A stretch of 64,000 bases of DNA from Marasmius tenuissimus (taxonomy: Eukaryota > Basidiomycota > Agaricomycetes > Agaricales > Marasmiaceae): contig JAQOTA010000060.1 in NCBI GenBank assembly GCA_029532415.1, positions 4,464,001 through 4,528,000 of the forward strand, written 5' to 3'. Position 1 is the stretch's first letter. Each line of letters starts with the position of its first letter. Positions 10,840-23,229 of the stretch are shown here, one piece after another. The notes under the pieces were generated by a model. It had not been told where the DNA came from. It did no database searches and was given only the letters and a program-made list of their open reading frames with translations. The translations under genes were made by a program, and so were the position numbers.

Positions 10840-11218
10840 TGTCATGAATTTCCTTCCTATCTTATCTTTTCTCCTTATCTTATCCTTTCCATCTTATCTA
10901 TATCTTATCCCTCACATGACTTGTATCTTATCATATGGACACATGGTAGATACATGAAGGGACCCACATGCTATAGACACATGTTGGTCCTGTTTCAGAT
11001 ACTGTTTCACAGTGTCATACCTCAATGTCATACCTCACTGTAGACACACGCCGCAGTCCTCCAAGTAGTATATAAGAAGTAGATACTCTGCATGTATTCC
11101 CCAGTCTTGAGCTGGTTTATACCTCACCAGTATTGAGTTCTCTATTCTTTGCCTGATTCTTCGTTGTCTGAAAGCTTAGTGTGATGTGTCACCAGGTCAG
11201 AACTGGTGATTGCTGACA
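10840..11218 (+). repeat. Gypsy 3' LTR
   Basis: 379 bp, TGTCATGAAT...GCTGACA, preceded by the polypurine tract AAAGGGGGGGG (ends ~10836). At least six TTATC (GATAA) motifs lie in its first ~110 bp, a TATATAAG box at 11069-11076, and the self-priming 11-mer AGTCTTGAGCT at 11103-11113. It is the same family as the LTRs at 862-1228 and 26254-26633. No matching Gypsy 5' LTR exists for this copy; its left half is Copia. Confidence 0.9.
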
Positions 11219-11457
11219 TTTTCTTATCTGCTCAATCCTTGGTCTCTAGGGCAATGACGCGCCAAATGATGCCAATCCCTCAATGTTGGAACAGAAAGGC
11301 AATACGCATACATGCAACCCGACGCAATTCACACCCCAGCATTCGAAGGAGACTTACGAGCAAGAGTCGAGAGGCACAATCTTGATGCATGTCCTACAAC
11401 CTATCATTCGACACTTGGCTGAAGTGATATGTAACCTCACTATCTCGGGATATCTAC

Positions 11458-11830
11458 TTGCTAATACTAGTCGTACATCAGATGAAGAAACAGTTCCCTA
11501 AGGAGAATGGTGAACTGGAGGTGTTCGTCACCAAACTCCAATACGATGGTGTTTCTGAAGCCCATCCTTTTGCTGGCATTGCGGTGAATGTGAATGTCGC
11601 AACAATCGCTCATCTGGATCACATGGATCTATACCTCTGTTTGGTCCTCACTCTTCATGCTTGTACAGGAGGGGAGCTTGTCTTGGAGGAACTTGGCATT
11701 GTCATCAACTTCAAGCCGGGTGACTTTGTAATCTTCCCATCCACAATCATCATGCACTATAATCTCCGCTATCCTCTCCGCCAATCACTGATACTATTGT
11801 TTATATTGAAATTTCGCTTTCAGATATTGG
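11458..11830 (+). pseudogene. Fe(II)/2-oxoglutarate oxygenase-like fragment (fungal Tet-like type)
   Basis: The open frame contains HPFAGIAVNVNVATIAHLDHMD, then CLVL, then TGGELVLEELGIVINFKPGD followed by FVIFPSTIIMHYN. The HxD (in AHLDHMD) and the later H (MHYN) fit the metal-binding triad of a double-stranded beta-helix oxygenase, and GGELV...PGDFVIFPS is typical of expanded Tet/JBP-like dioxygenases in basidiomycetes. In that group members often travel with transposons and may oxidise methylcytosine. The N-terminus is absent (Gypsy LTR ends at 11218) and similarity stops after about 11790, so it is a broken piece. A generic prolyl-hydroxylase-like enzyme is the alternative. Confidence 0.5.
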
Positions 11831-12426
11831 CTTCGGCTTCGGAGTCTGCTTTCTCAAGGTACTGCGCCGGCGATTGAGGTTTCTACCTAATATTGAGTCG
11901 TCCGAAATTGCACATAGGTGGCAGCTGTCGGTTTCCTTACCGAAAGTACTTGATACATATACCGCTTCTGGTCTCCTCCTCTCTATATGTTCTCCGTTTT
12001 CCGTACGACATACACATTGCTGCTACCTACTCTCGCAGTTGTACAGATATACTCTCCCCATGTCCCGTCGTCCGTACCTTTACGTACTCACCCGAAACAA
12101 TTACTTACTTTTCTCGTGTCGACACATCAAAACCACGAGGTTGATGTTACAGTAGGCAACCATTTGATCATCTGAACACACTGCTGAGTCGAGGTTCTTG
12201 CAGTGGGTATGCCTTCGGATTCCTTGTTTCTCCCTCAAACCTTGAGTAACACTGTTATGATGCGAGTGCCCACTAGCATCCTGCCTTTTCCCCGCATCAT
12301 TAGATTTTTATGGCTTAATTTTGAGCTAAATAACCAACCGTCAATTATGTATTTCGCTATGGTGAGATCATAACCCTCGCAATTCGCTGAAGTAATGTTC
12401 CTTGGTGAATCCTTCCTATGTCACCT
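11831..12426. other. No gene seen
   Basis: Open frames overlap here in several phases but none shows a recognisable domain or conserved splice pattern. Part may be the decayed 3' end of the oxygenase fragment. Confidence 0.4.
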
Positions 12427-13930
12427 TCACCCCTTAGCTCCCATAGCGCTCGTGCTCGGTAGGACTTCCTCCGTGTGGGTTCCGTGCTGAGCGAAGTGAA
12501 TGGACATCTGTTGGACGCTGTTGGCGGATTTTCCGTACGCAACGCGAACTATGATCAAAGTCGGTGCAAGACCCTGGCATAATCCAAATTGTAAGTGTTC
12601 AAATTTTATTTAAACAAGGACAGAGGTACGCACCGACATATGCGCTGCAACAGTTCCAAGTTCGATTGGAATCGTGCCACGAGAGCCTGGATCCAAGATG
12701 AGGGGAAGAACTATCGATGCTATCAGGGTGGTTGGATATAACACCCCTGACTCAAGGCTACGCAAAGACGATCAGCTCTATGGACACGTATTCAAAAAGA
12801 AAAACAAAGACCTACATGATAGCCACGATCGCCCGGTATTTATCATGAACTGGCAATCCCATTTGCTGTCTTGCTTCCCGGCTAATCCACCAGATCCTCA
12901 CTCCTACCAATGATGATACTCAGGCCGAATGTGATAACAGATAGGGAATAAACTCACCTGTCATTAGTGACAACAAGCCATTGAACACTGAAATAGCTAT
13001 TGAAGTCCCGTTGTCGATACGCTCTCCCATATCGTACACATACTCGAGGTCAGGACTGCTTAGCCCGATGGAGTACATGATTGCAGTCGCGAGGAATATT
13101 CCTAGGCCCGCGAAATGTTTCTCAGTACGACTCCGGAGAGGCTGAATCTAGTTCAAGAAGTTCACCGTTCAGTATGACGCCCGCACCACCGAGGATGCAC
13201 AATAGGGCCTTTGGAGACCCCCAAAGGATGTAACATCGATGAATCTATGTTGTAAACTCGGGGTCAATGACACCAACTTCGCAACCGGAGAAGAAACTCA
13301 CGAGCATAAAATCGGCTAGAGCACTGTTAAGAGGAGTGTCTTACATCAGTTGCGAAACAACGAGGCTAGATCTGGTCGCACGTACTTCATAAGGCTAGCT
13401 GAGATGCCGATGATTGATCTAGTCGGGGACCAAAATCAACTCAAAATTAGGCGCCAGGAAAGAGGGGCACCCACATCCAAGCAGTTGTCCCATTATCCTG
13501 TTGCAAGTAATCCGCAAGAAGGTTGAGATTTTGGGTCTTCGAGGCACGAAAAAGGATGATGGCTTTATGTATCCTACCAAACGCCTCCGCGACGACAGAT
13601 ACACTTGCCAACGCAAACAAGGACACTGTACACGCCAAGTATATTCCCGCTCCGGATTGTCGCCTCCGGTAAAGGACATTCATACATAGTCCGAAGATTA
13701 TTATGTATATCCCTACCCGTGTGTCATGTCAGTGGTTATCATCATGTATTACGAGCGAGCAATTCACCGTAGATAAGAAACAAACACTAGTGGACCAAAC
13801 ATGTAAGCAACTCTCAGCTACACCAGTCTGAGGGAAAACCCACCGAAAGGGTTGCTATTGGATCCACAATGACGCTCTGAACCGAGAGATAGGAGTCTAT
13901 AATGTCTCCTGATTCTTCCTCGGAAGCCAT
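12427..13930 (-). CDS. Seven-transmembrane-type membrane protein, paralogue A
   Basis: A multi-exon gene with short introns. It starts MASEEESGDIIDSYLSVQSV at 13930 and ends after GLAPTLIIVRVAYGKS and SVQQM with a stop at 12427-12429. Exons in order carry: N-terminal amphipathic segment; YLACTVSLFALASVSVV membrane helix; a cytosolic loop (KTQNLNLLADYLQQDNG); VHRCYILWGSPKALLCILGG; a loop with ERIDNG; GRIWWISREARQQ-like motif; a last helix with P(T/L)LILDP. All exons I checked are open, so the copy may be functional. The family is common and uncharacterised in agaricomycetes; a receptor role is possible but unproven. Paralogues lie at 30046, 44070 and 60401. Confidence 0.7.
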
Positions 13931-14868
13931 TTTGACCTTCGAGTAAGCGTTTACGAACAAGAGTACGAGCTCATGATAACCCTTGGTTAGAATGCTTTAT
14001 ACTGCAGACTTTCAGTACCGACAAGACGCATCTCTGCTTGCGAGTCGAAAAACTTGATATCTTGATACCTGAGCGCCTTGAAGCATCCAATAAAATGCAT
14101 TTGATCACCGATATGTCAGACTTTATCCGGAGCTTGTGTAAACTCAGCCTGTTACGGGCATTCCAAGCAGCCATCAAACGCAACAGGTCAAACAACTCTC
14201 ACGAGCTACCTTGCTGAACCAACATCAACTGATCTGAGAGCTTCTCCTTGATCGAAGGCATACCAGACAGGGAAGTCATGATAAATTAGAGCCCGGGAGC
14301 AATCCACAAGTTCAGTAATTCGTTGAAGGAGGGAAGTTTCATCCGGTGAAGAGAGAGCTCATGTCATGATTCGGATGAATCAAAACCCCGTATTATTGTA
14401 CCGCAGCAACTTTGTCAAACTTTAAGTCAATGCGATGCGCATTTGAACTAAACAGAGCGGATTGGTGGTGTTCGAGCCCAGAGTCTTCGCAGTATCCAGT
14501 ATGTCAGAACAAACCGAATTAAGATTGGAGTCGGTCTACGTAACGTAACCACCAAATTCGACGGGATTCTACTACAGATCTGTGCGATCAAGCCAAGCCC
14601 GGGGAACGTTTCCCCCATTTCCATTCACCCCTAGGCTCGGCAGCGAGGGAGATAGATGTACCCATGTCTCAATCTCATGATCGTGAAACAAGTACAGGTT
14701 CTCTAAGGCCTCGTGTCAGCACTCCCATCCTCTTCACATCCTACACCGCAATCACATACCTCGGAACTACGCGGACCCGATTCGTCGCAAGCTCGTGTTC
14801 TACCCCCGTATTTGATAACCAGAAGGTGACAGCAGTGTGTATAGGTGCACCTTTCTCCTCGCTAGGTA

Positions 14869-15247
14869 CTGACCTATTTTATTCAATTCGTTTATCACAC
14901 GTCACAGGCCCCTGGGCATACAAAAATTTTTGTATGGTCACCCAGTCACAGGGGGTCATACGAATTGTCCCAGTATGTGACAAATTTCGGAGAAGCTCAA
15001 AAAAGGCGAGAAATTTACCTTTTCCAGGATTTTTTGGCCCAAATCAGGTGTTTTTCGCAGGTTTCTGCTTGCGGCAGCTACACCCGTTGTCGTCCTCCTC
15101 ACTTGTCCTCTCCTAGTGGCCAGTGGCCTGAAAGTTCCATACGAATTTTTATTTTTGTCGCCGGTCACTTGCCCACCATACGAATTTGCACCGGCAAAAT
15201 TTTTTGTCACACGGAAAACCCCATATGAATTGAATAAAATGGGTCAG
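14869..15247. mobile_element. MITE with CTGACC...GGTCAG ends
   Basis: A 379-bp non-coding element. Its inverted termini begin CTGACCTATTTTATTCAATT and CTGACCCATTTTATTCAATT, and it is flanked by TA on both sides (14867-14868, 15248-15249). TA duplication and CTG...CAG ends fit the Tc1/mariner superfamily. Internal T-rich and A-rich tracts resemble the smaller elements at 50896-51016 and 53001-53150, suggesting one MITE group of different lengths. Confidence 0.75.
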
Positions 15248-15920
15248 TACTCGGGAAAATTTTCGCAAGGAAAAGAGTAGCATCCAGCGATGTCTGTTTG
15301 CTTCAATGGCCAATGAAACATATCGGGACTGAAGCTGGGAATCTGGAGTGGCGACGGTGCCACGTCCAGAGACAAGGAACAGCTTCCAGATGATTGATCC
15401 CGAGGGCTGTACATAGGCTGGCCAAGTTTGTTTGGTGCGAGAGGTCGGGGACATACTCTACAGAAAACGTACCTCGACTATAGCTGACACATCCCACGAT
15501 GTTTACCCAATGCCCCGCATTTAGGTTCGACTCGCACTAGTTAATGAAATGCCCGGTACCACAGGAAGCTGACTGGAATTCAAACTGTTTGAAGAGCGGT
15601 AAAGGAGCCACAAGCCGATAATGTGGCCCGCAGAGTGATATCAGACGATTAGACCGATGCCATACAGTCAGGGATGATTAGGCTCGGCCATTATCACCAA
15701 CTCTCTAGATTGTTCAAAGTTTCTGACGCGGCGCAACGTCTCTCGTGAGTCCCGCCAGTGTGGTGTGAACGAATGATTTACATCCTTAGAAGGGTGATTG
15801 ATGGAGAAAGGTGGGGTAGGAAGACGATGGTTATGCCTCTCGTGGGCTCAGATGTACGATGGCCGATAAATGTGATAGAAGGATAGACAAAAGGGGAAGG
15901 GGAAGGGTCTAACAATGTAT

Positions 15921-16552
15921 CAGTCAATTGGCCTTCCTTGAGACAGTTGGACTCCTTGAGACACAGCCTATATATCGCTTCTACCGCCTGATCCTACCTC
16001 AGTATTGTGTACAGTAAGGCTCTAAAACATGAAAACATGTTCAGAGAGTATGCCAGCAATTTTATAGGTATACCCGACACGTCAATGACACTCAGTGAAG
16101 GAAACATATGTTTTGATGAGACATGCAAAATTCTCGGATTGGCTTCCCTGGCCTCTCATGAATGTGCTGGGCCCAAAGGTCTCTCTGGCATCATAGTTTG
16201 GGTCTATATCACAAATATAATCCACTTTCCGAGGGCATGCAGTAGGCTCGAGCAACCACAAAAATCATTTACCGGATTTGATGTCTCAAAGCGTGACACG
16301 CGCACACATTTGGACGCGCCAAATGAGACAGTGTCACATCTGTCTCAAGGAGTCCAATGGCGTGACATCCGACTCCTCTCAGGATTTTATTTATTTTCCA
16401 CTACTTCACCGCACGGTTAGTATTTGGATGTGGTGTACTAGCAGGTTGTATGTCTAGCATTGAGGGAAAAAATATTGGCATGTGAAATTTTGTGTTGTTC
16501 GACTATGGGACACAAAATTCTATCTTGTGTCTCAAGGACGGCCAATTGACTG
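15921..16552. mobile_element. MITE with CAGTCAATTGGCC ends
   Basis: 632 bp. Left terminus CAGTCAATTGGCC, right terminus its reverse complement. TAT (or TA) is duplicated at 15918-15920 and 16553-16555. The matching position in block B (about 33470) lacks it, which confirms the insertion. The left end holds a second, diverged copy of the terminus (TTGGACTCCTTGAGACA at 15947) whose inverted partner lies at 16341-16357, so a shorter inverted-repeat unit is nested inside. A 137-codon open frame inside (16007-16420) has no recognised motif. Confidence 0.75.
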
Positions 16553-19500
16553 TATTGTGGAGCTCAAGGGTATCGTGCTTCGCGCAAGAAGTTTGTGTCA
16601 TAGGTGACCAATAAGAGGATCTGGAGGGTGTTGAAATTACAACGGGTGCTGGAGCAGTGTTAGAATCGACTGGAAAATCGCGCGGAGTCGTCCACATTTG
16701 AGGAGATTCTTAGGGGATTCGTACTGAATTCAAGCCATGTCAATCACACTGGTAAGGTCGATCTTCACCAAAGCGCGCAAGGCCAGGTTCTTGAAGTTCG
16801 AAGTCCATGTCCCAACAGGAGCGTACTAGGCCCAATGCTTGTTTCCTCTCGGAGAGGGGAAAGGTGAACAAGTGTCTTATAGCTTGCTAATCCTTCGAAG
16901 TTCCCAACTCTGCCTTTTGAAACAAAGGCTTTCATCTGATGAGAAATATGAAGGTTTGCGGAGGTTTGGACTCTGCGGATCAGCCTAGTACGAAGTGATG
17001 GCGGTCGAATAACAAGCGCTACTCAAGTGCTGGTGTGATAGCCTGGGTAACAGTACGTCACCTTACGTGACCCACGTTACTTGCTGCTTTCTTCTTGCCG
17101 CCATGTTCGTTTTCCATGCAACGCGACTATCGTCATCACTCTGTATTAGGACTCGATCAAGCAGCACATGAGGTACGCGAATAATATTCCACCACCCTTC
17201 GAGCTCTACAAGCCCACTAAAATTCACGACTTTGTAGGATTTATCTACCTATCTGTTGAGGTCAATGAGAGCTGTTCGGGCCCCGCTGAAGGCGCGTTTG
17301 AATTCGGACGTCAATGCCGTAGAGAATTTACAGCGATGTTATTGGGAGAATTTGGGTACGGTTCCAACTCTACCATGCATGCCTCCGTCTGACCAGCTTA
17401 CCAGAAGAAAATCGTGTATTCAATCTCGCTTCCCGCCCATTCATGCCATCAACCCACTCCCCCTGATTTTCAGGACATCTTCTCATTCGATGTCCTAATG
17501 ATAGTCGCGGGGAAGAATAGAGATGATGCTGGTGAGTAACCAGAGCGTTCATCGCACTGTATACTCATTCACATCCAACAACATCCAGGCGGTCGAGATC
17601 AAGAACCCCATTAGCGCCAAGAGCACGAAGCTAGGCTCCAACATGTTTCTGGATCTCTTTTTCGCCACCTCCACGACCTGCTTCCGTTCGAAGGATACGC
17701 TTTTGGTCAGACTAAAGTTTGGGAATTAATCCCCTAACTATGTCGCTTCCTCTATGCCGCCGTCTTCCTTTACCTTACGCACTGCAAGGTTATCTGGTCC
17801 AACTCTGAGAGTCGATGCAAACTCCGGCCACATTTGCTCTCAGAGTGATCTACTCGCTCTACGTGGTCATCTACACCGCTCGAGCTTACTCTTCATTACC
17901 CTATACCCATGTCGCTTGCGCCTGTCACTTTCCAGAGTTCCATGTGGAAATAGATGGTATGCTCCCGTCTATCCTTATTCAACATTGTCGTTCTCCAGCT
18001 AACGGTTTCAGTCGGTCAGGCCGGCTTATCACAGGCGCATGTCAGTGGTTAGCTGATGATTTGCTCGAAGACATAAATGAAACCTGCGGGATAGTCATTT
18101 CGCAGGTGTCGAGAACGAGAGTTGGTGCGAGGAAATGGAAAGGACGTCAACTCGCTCTTGGATGGATGAACACGGAAGTTGGAGGAAGGACATCTGCCCG
18201 GCCGCATGGTTATTGGTGAGTAATCAGAATAGTTTCGAGATCCGTACCACTAACACTCGATTGCGTAGGAAACACTATCATTACCGTCGAAGTTAACCTC
18301 TTATAATTACAACGTCGTCTTTTACAAGGCTGATAGCATTGAACAAGGTTCACGAACATGTCTATCATCCCCATTGCGCTCGTGCCCGACCCGTGGGCCC
18401 AACTACCTCTACTTCCCGTCGGTTTTGGGTCGTACACCAGGGCACCATAGCCTGTTTTATCGTCCCCGTTACGAGTGCCCCTCGATTCGGCATAGACAAA
18501 AAGTTCGCTCCCTCGTCTGGTCAATTGTTATTCTCAAGGTGTCGCATCGTGCCGTTACGCTTACCATCGATTATCAGACGCTATGGTCATCTCAGCGATA
18601 TTTTTCGACCTTGTGAGCATCCTGCTGGTGTTTTAGTTGAGCCCAGAGAGCTCACATCGGTTCTGATAGACCGGCAGTCCAGCGTTCTGACAAGTCTTCG
18701 TTTTGGGGCGCTGACACCGACGCTCTGATGAACTTTGGTGCTTCCCTCGTCCCCAGACTCGACGAGTCCCCGGTTACCTGAATACTCGGCCTATCAGTTA
18801 CCACGTTGCAAGAGCTATGGCCATCTAGCCGTGCTACTCGAACTTGCTTAGGCAGGCTTACCACATAGAGCTTTACTCGGACGCTGGAGAGGAGTTTTCT
18901 CCGCCCTCAGTGCCTCCTGTGACAGCCTCCTTCCTCTTGCTGCCTCAAACCACGGAGGATCGGACTATGAATAAGGGCAGGATGACGGCTACGTCTCTAC
19001 AGTGGCGTGCACTACCTACCGCTGCCACAAGATCTTGGTGCTACTGGTGAGATCACTGCCTATTCTTCACTTGTGGTGGGGGCATGATTCGCCATAGGCC
19101 TTTTCCCGGCCATGTTATCCTTGAGATCGTTTCTACCACATCTCATCGCGGCGTTGATCAAGGTGACCCTGTCATTTCCCTTGTTGTAGGGAATATTATT
19201 GACATAGATGTCTCTCTCTCCCCCAGTGAAGGCTTAACCTGGCTTCCGAGTCTCTGGAGCTCACCTCTTGTCACCACGTTGCGGATAATTTGTCCATGGA
19301 GAGTCCTGCCGTGCCGATGATCGCGAACGGGGGGGTCGAGGTAGGTATCGTCGCTCATGGCCCATTATCTTACGAATTCATATCGACACTGTTTACTTCT
19401 AGACTTTGTTATCTTCCATGTAAAGACGTCACCACCGTGGTCTATAGATTTGGTTTCCATCTTCTTTGAGGCTCTACACCGACGAGCAGGGCTACTGTTC

Positions 19501-20480
19501 ACAGGTAGAGCAGTGCTCAGTACCCTCCCAAGTTTGGGTACGTACAAAAGGTGTCGGCTCCTCGACTCCGAATGAAAAGACCAGATATACGAGCTTATTA
19601 CGATCCTCGTTCTTTTCCATCTCGTTGTTCCCCGTACGGCGTATCGATTACTATTTATCACTCTCACGGTTACTCAAAGCTACTATCTTCCTATTTCGCA
19701 TCGTTCACACTTGTATGCAGCCGATCTTCTGTTCATCTACGACTCGGAAGTATTCTCTTTTTGGACGTTATCTTCGGTACACGCTTATATCAATGTCGAA
19801 GCTGTGCCTCCCGACTTGTACTCTTCGAGTGACATTGTGGCGAATACCATTGGAGCTAAACAGCTCGGAACCACTCCCTTTTGCTAAGCTTATTCGGGAT
19901 GCTCGGTTTGTTCTTCGCGACTGACGAGCAGAATGAGGTCCTCGAAGACGAGCTCCTGTAGTTCAGTATAATGTCGCGCCAGCCATGATCATGCACAATC
20001 CCGACATTTCTATGTCGAGGCTCACTGTAGGGAGTACCAACTCGAGTTCTACACCATATACACCCGTATTCCACGGCACCCAAAAGACCACATGGATACG
20101 ATCAGGTTGGGGGCGAGCCATGACACCGAAGCTCGTTCTTTCTCATGTTACGCTTAGCCGAGGTGATTTCTCTGTTATAGTACAAACAAGTGGGCCCCAT
20201 CGCCCCGATATCAGTAATATATACAACCGACAGAGAGGCGGAAACAATATACACACCATCCACAACCGTATCACACAGGCCGCTCAAGTGGGTGCACTGC
20301 AATGGGGTACTTAACGGGGGCAACTACGGGGGGAAAGGACGAAAAAGGCCGACTATCGAAATAGATGTGCTCGCTTTTATAGTACTCATCGTAACAATGA
20401 GGGTGTGGTGGCCACAGAGTTTTGGATTACTTGGACGTAACACCCCAATAACACTCTCGGTAGGGAGCAATGTCGAAGTG
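16553..20480. other. Right part of block A: no supported gene
   Basis: Nearly 4 kb with many short open frames on both strands but none with a domain or matching exon structure in both block copies. A hydrophobic minus-strand segment near 17560-17650 (FVLLALMGFLISTAWMLL) has a diverged equivalent near 34500-34590 and may be the relic of a membrane protein. Confidence 0.5.
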
Positions 20481-20559
20481 CCAAACCAGCCGCGTCGTTA
20501 ATGAATTCTAGATGTTCATATCAAAGAAATATCAAGGTTTGGAGATATTGACGAGCCGA

Positions 20560-20790
20560 ACGGGGCCTGAGGGGGTCAATCCAAATTGTGGTCGTATTTG
20601 GTCTCAGAGCAATCTAAGTATTTGCTCTGTGTCGTTATCCACACTTTCGGACTTGCTCACCATGCCCTATGCCCACTTCACTTGCAGTTGTCACCTTCTA
20701 GGTTTGGTTGTGGGATCTTGATAGTTTGCATAGTATGCTCTCTTCCCTTACGCTGTCGTTCCTTAGCCAACCCTGTCGATCATCAGGCTC
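20560..20790. repeat. Third, partial copy of a block segment
   Basis: Resembles 17815-18005 and 34760-34930 (shared runs around GCTCTCAGAGTGATCTA-like, TGCCCTATRCCCA, TCACTTTCYAGRGTT). It lies directly after block A ends and suggests an extra local duplication. It is strongly diverged. Confidence 0.35.
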
Positions 20791-21029
20791 ATATTGAGGT
20801 GTCCCAAAATCAAGATATCGAGTCTCCTCTTCAACAGGAGCAATGGTATGTTCAAGAAAATCGTTTGTTGCACTTCCGGGTGCTTCAAGAAAACCATGAT
20901 CCCATTGTGGCTGCAGCGTGATCGGAACGGGATCAAGGAAGAGAATAAGTTCAGGTCGAAAAAAGGCGCGTCAGGAAAGTCGAATCAGAGTAATTTATGC
21001 ACCGTTCTGAGCCTGAAAAGCGCATGCAG

Positions 21030-22730
21030 CATTGTAGTCGCGCCCAACCCTCAAAAAAGTCAAATTTTTTGTTGGATGATCGTCCCGGCTCTGGAAACGC
21101 GGATGTGGCGGGTGTCGCAAAACTGCCCGATGGCCTAATAAGGCCTTTTTTGGATAACTCTTTCCAGAAAAGGGTATATAAGCCGAAATTCGCTTATAAG
21201 GCTCCATATATGGGGCATAAAAGCCTCAAATTAGTCGGAGAACACTGTGAAACCCAGATAGGTAGATTATCTACCTGATGTAGGCGGAATATCCGCCCGC
21301 AACCTATCCTACATAGGAAGATTTCCCAGGATTTCTCTTGGATTAGGATGAAATAGATCTTCCTATTCTGTGCTAGTCAATTCCTCATTTGTTTCGACAG
21401 AACCTTAGGTTGATAGTCAGACCATGATAGGATGATCCGAATTTCAAGTGGCTTCACCGCACCATTCATGGATTGGCGCGGCAAGTTGCTAACAGTTCTA
21501 CTTACTACACGATATTTGATTTTCATGATCTATATACAAATATTATAATAAAACACAGATTGAACTTGTGCTTGGAGAACAAATCTGTCCTCCGCGTGTA
21601 TTAAAAAGAGCAGCGTGAGAACAACTGCACAGTTCTTCGGAAAGTTCCGAGTGGCTTCACACTCGGCTCTCAGGACCATCACACTGACCCAATCACCCGG
21701 TCACCAACTATTCATTGCTGGCAATGCTGGTAGGTCTGTCACGATTTTTGGGTCGTTTGTAGGGTTTGCGAGAGCGGATACAACCCATGGTCTTGACGGA
21801 ATAAATGGCAGCTGGTGTGTCATTGTTTCCTCACAAATTCAATTTAAGACTGAACGACGGTTTTCTATACGCAGATTCGTAACCTCATATGCCTATTTTT
21901 TCTTTAACCTTCACGGCCTCACTACTTATTGTCGATTGGACTCATGAATTTTGCGGACACCGCGGACCACGAATCAACGCCGCCAATCTCGATTCCAGGT
22001 TCATCCGAATGTACGTTCTTCCTTACACTTCACGGATTCTTGAATTGCTCACAGCACTTCTCAGTTATCTAGGTTTGGACGTGTGACAGGGTCACGCTGG
22101 AAATGGGACGGGCAGCAATCTCTTGAACCGATTGTACATCGAGGGCGGGGTGGGGCTCTGAGAAAAGGAAGGAGAAGGGAATACAAGGTACTAATAGATG
22201 TATAATAAGCTCCTGTTGTCTTTTCAAGTCCCCCAATAATGATTTTTCTGTGTCCTTTTGCAATGCCAATGGCCTGGGAGCGTGTGCACACAATTCATAT
22301 CTGCAGAATGGAGGATCAATGCTGAATAGGTTAGGTTAGAAACTCGTGCAGTATAGGATAAAAAGGAACCTGATGAGGACAGGATATTACCCTATACCAG
22401 TCTGAGTGTCAGGGTGAAAGTCATCCTAGAGGTACAGAAAATCAACCTGATATGTGCCACTAATAATTCGAATATCGATAGGTAGATTTTGCTGAAATTA
22501 GGATAGATTCTAACCAACCATCCGTGGTCAAACCATAGGTTGATAGCCATCCTATTTAGGTTGCTATTACACCTGTTATAGGCGGGTCTTACACCTATAC
22601 TAGGTTGATGACTGTTCGGAAAATCTACCTATCGGGGTCTCTCACAGGAACCCCCCATAAATGGGGAATAAAAGGCCAAATATGGGTGGTACCCTTATAT
22701 GGCCGGCCGAAATTTTCCGACAGGTCTCTA
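21030..22730. repeat. Low-complexity repeat region with recurring GATAGGTAGATT / TAGGTTGATAG motifs
   Basis: GATAGGTAGATT occurs near 21256 and 22480, and in inverted form near 22625. TAGGTTGATAG-like words recur near 21408, 22540 and 22600. A CCATAWATGGGG-ATAAAAG word is present in direct orientation near 21206 and 22655. A 15-bp near-palindrome GGCGGAATATCCGCC lies near 21282. This looks like the remains of one non-autonomous element or a degenerate satellite. No protein gene is supported. Confidence 0.35.
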
Positions 22731-23229
22731 TCATTGTCATCTAATTGAGTTATATGTCATGGTGTTTTGCTCTGACTATCCTTCCTGCTATACCAAGTGC
22801 AACAGTATGATTTTGGTACCATTTTGTAGGTTTTTGAGCACGGGGATTACGCTCGTACACTTTCCTCAACACAAATTGCAGTGGTTCACAAAAAGTATGT
22901 TGTCCACTCAGTTTGTGGCGGACAGATGTCAGAGGGACCACCCCATGCCATACATGTATGATTCAGGTCAGCGAGACCTCTTGAGAGTCGGCCTATGCCG
23001 AATCGGGATCTAGTCTCGACGTAAGACATAAATCAAATTTCGCGGGTGAGATTGATTGATGTGCAAAGATTGCGGAAGTTGTCTCGCCGCCGTAACACTC
23101 AGGGTCCCAATAACCCGCCATTATCCTCAGACAGAAATTCTCAGGTAGTTGAGACCATGCATTTTGCACCGACTGAATCTTACATTTCTTCCAACCCTCA
23201 ATAGCATTCCCCGCCACATTCCGCGGGCA

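Larger units (their letters stand above)
14130..20480. repeat. Segmental duplication, block A
   Basis: Sequence resembling block B (32240-35560 plus 41934-43550) in the same order and orientation, downstream of the membrane-protein gene in both cases. Clear matching stretches include 14137-14430 with 32243-32580, 15525-15900 with 33060-33470, 17200-18050 with 34150-34930, 18240-18640 with 35190-35540, and 19900-20475 with 43050-43550. Identity looks roughly 70-85 percent by eye. I could not find a convincing complete protein gene inside. A short conserved minus-strand ATG start (near 15691 and 33247) follows a pyrimidine-rich stretch but is closed early in block A. A minus-strand remnant (LPIELQELVFVDLILPS in block B) is F-box-like at best. 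Confidence 0.7.

Noticed and set aside
19856..20083. F-box gene in the duplicated block
   Set aside because: Only a short LPIELQELVF-like motif is present in block B and the block A copy is frameshifted; no downstream repeats or exons support it.
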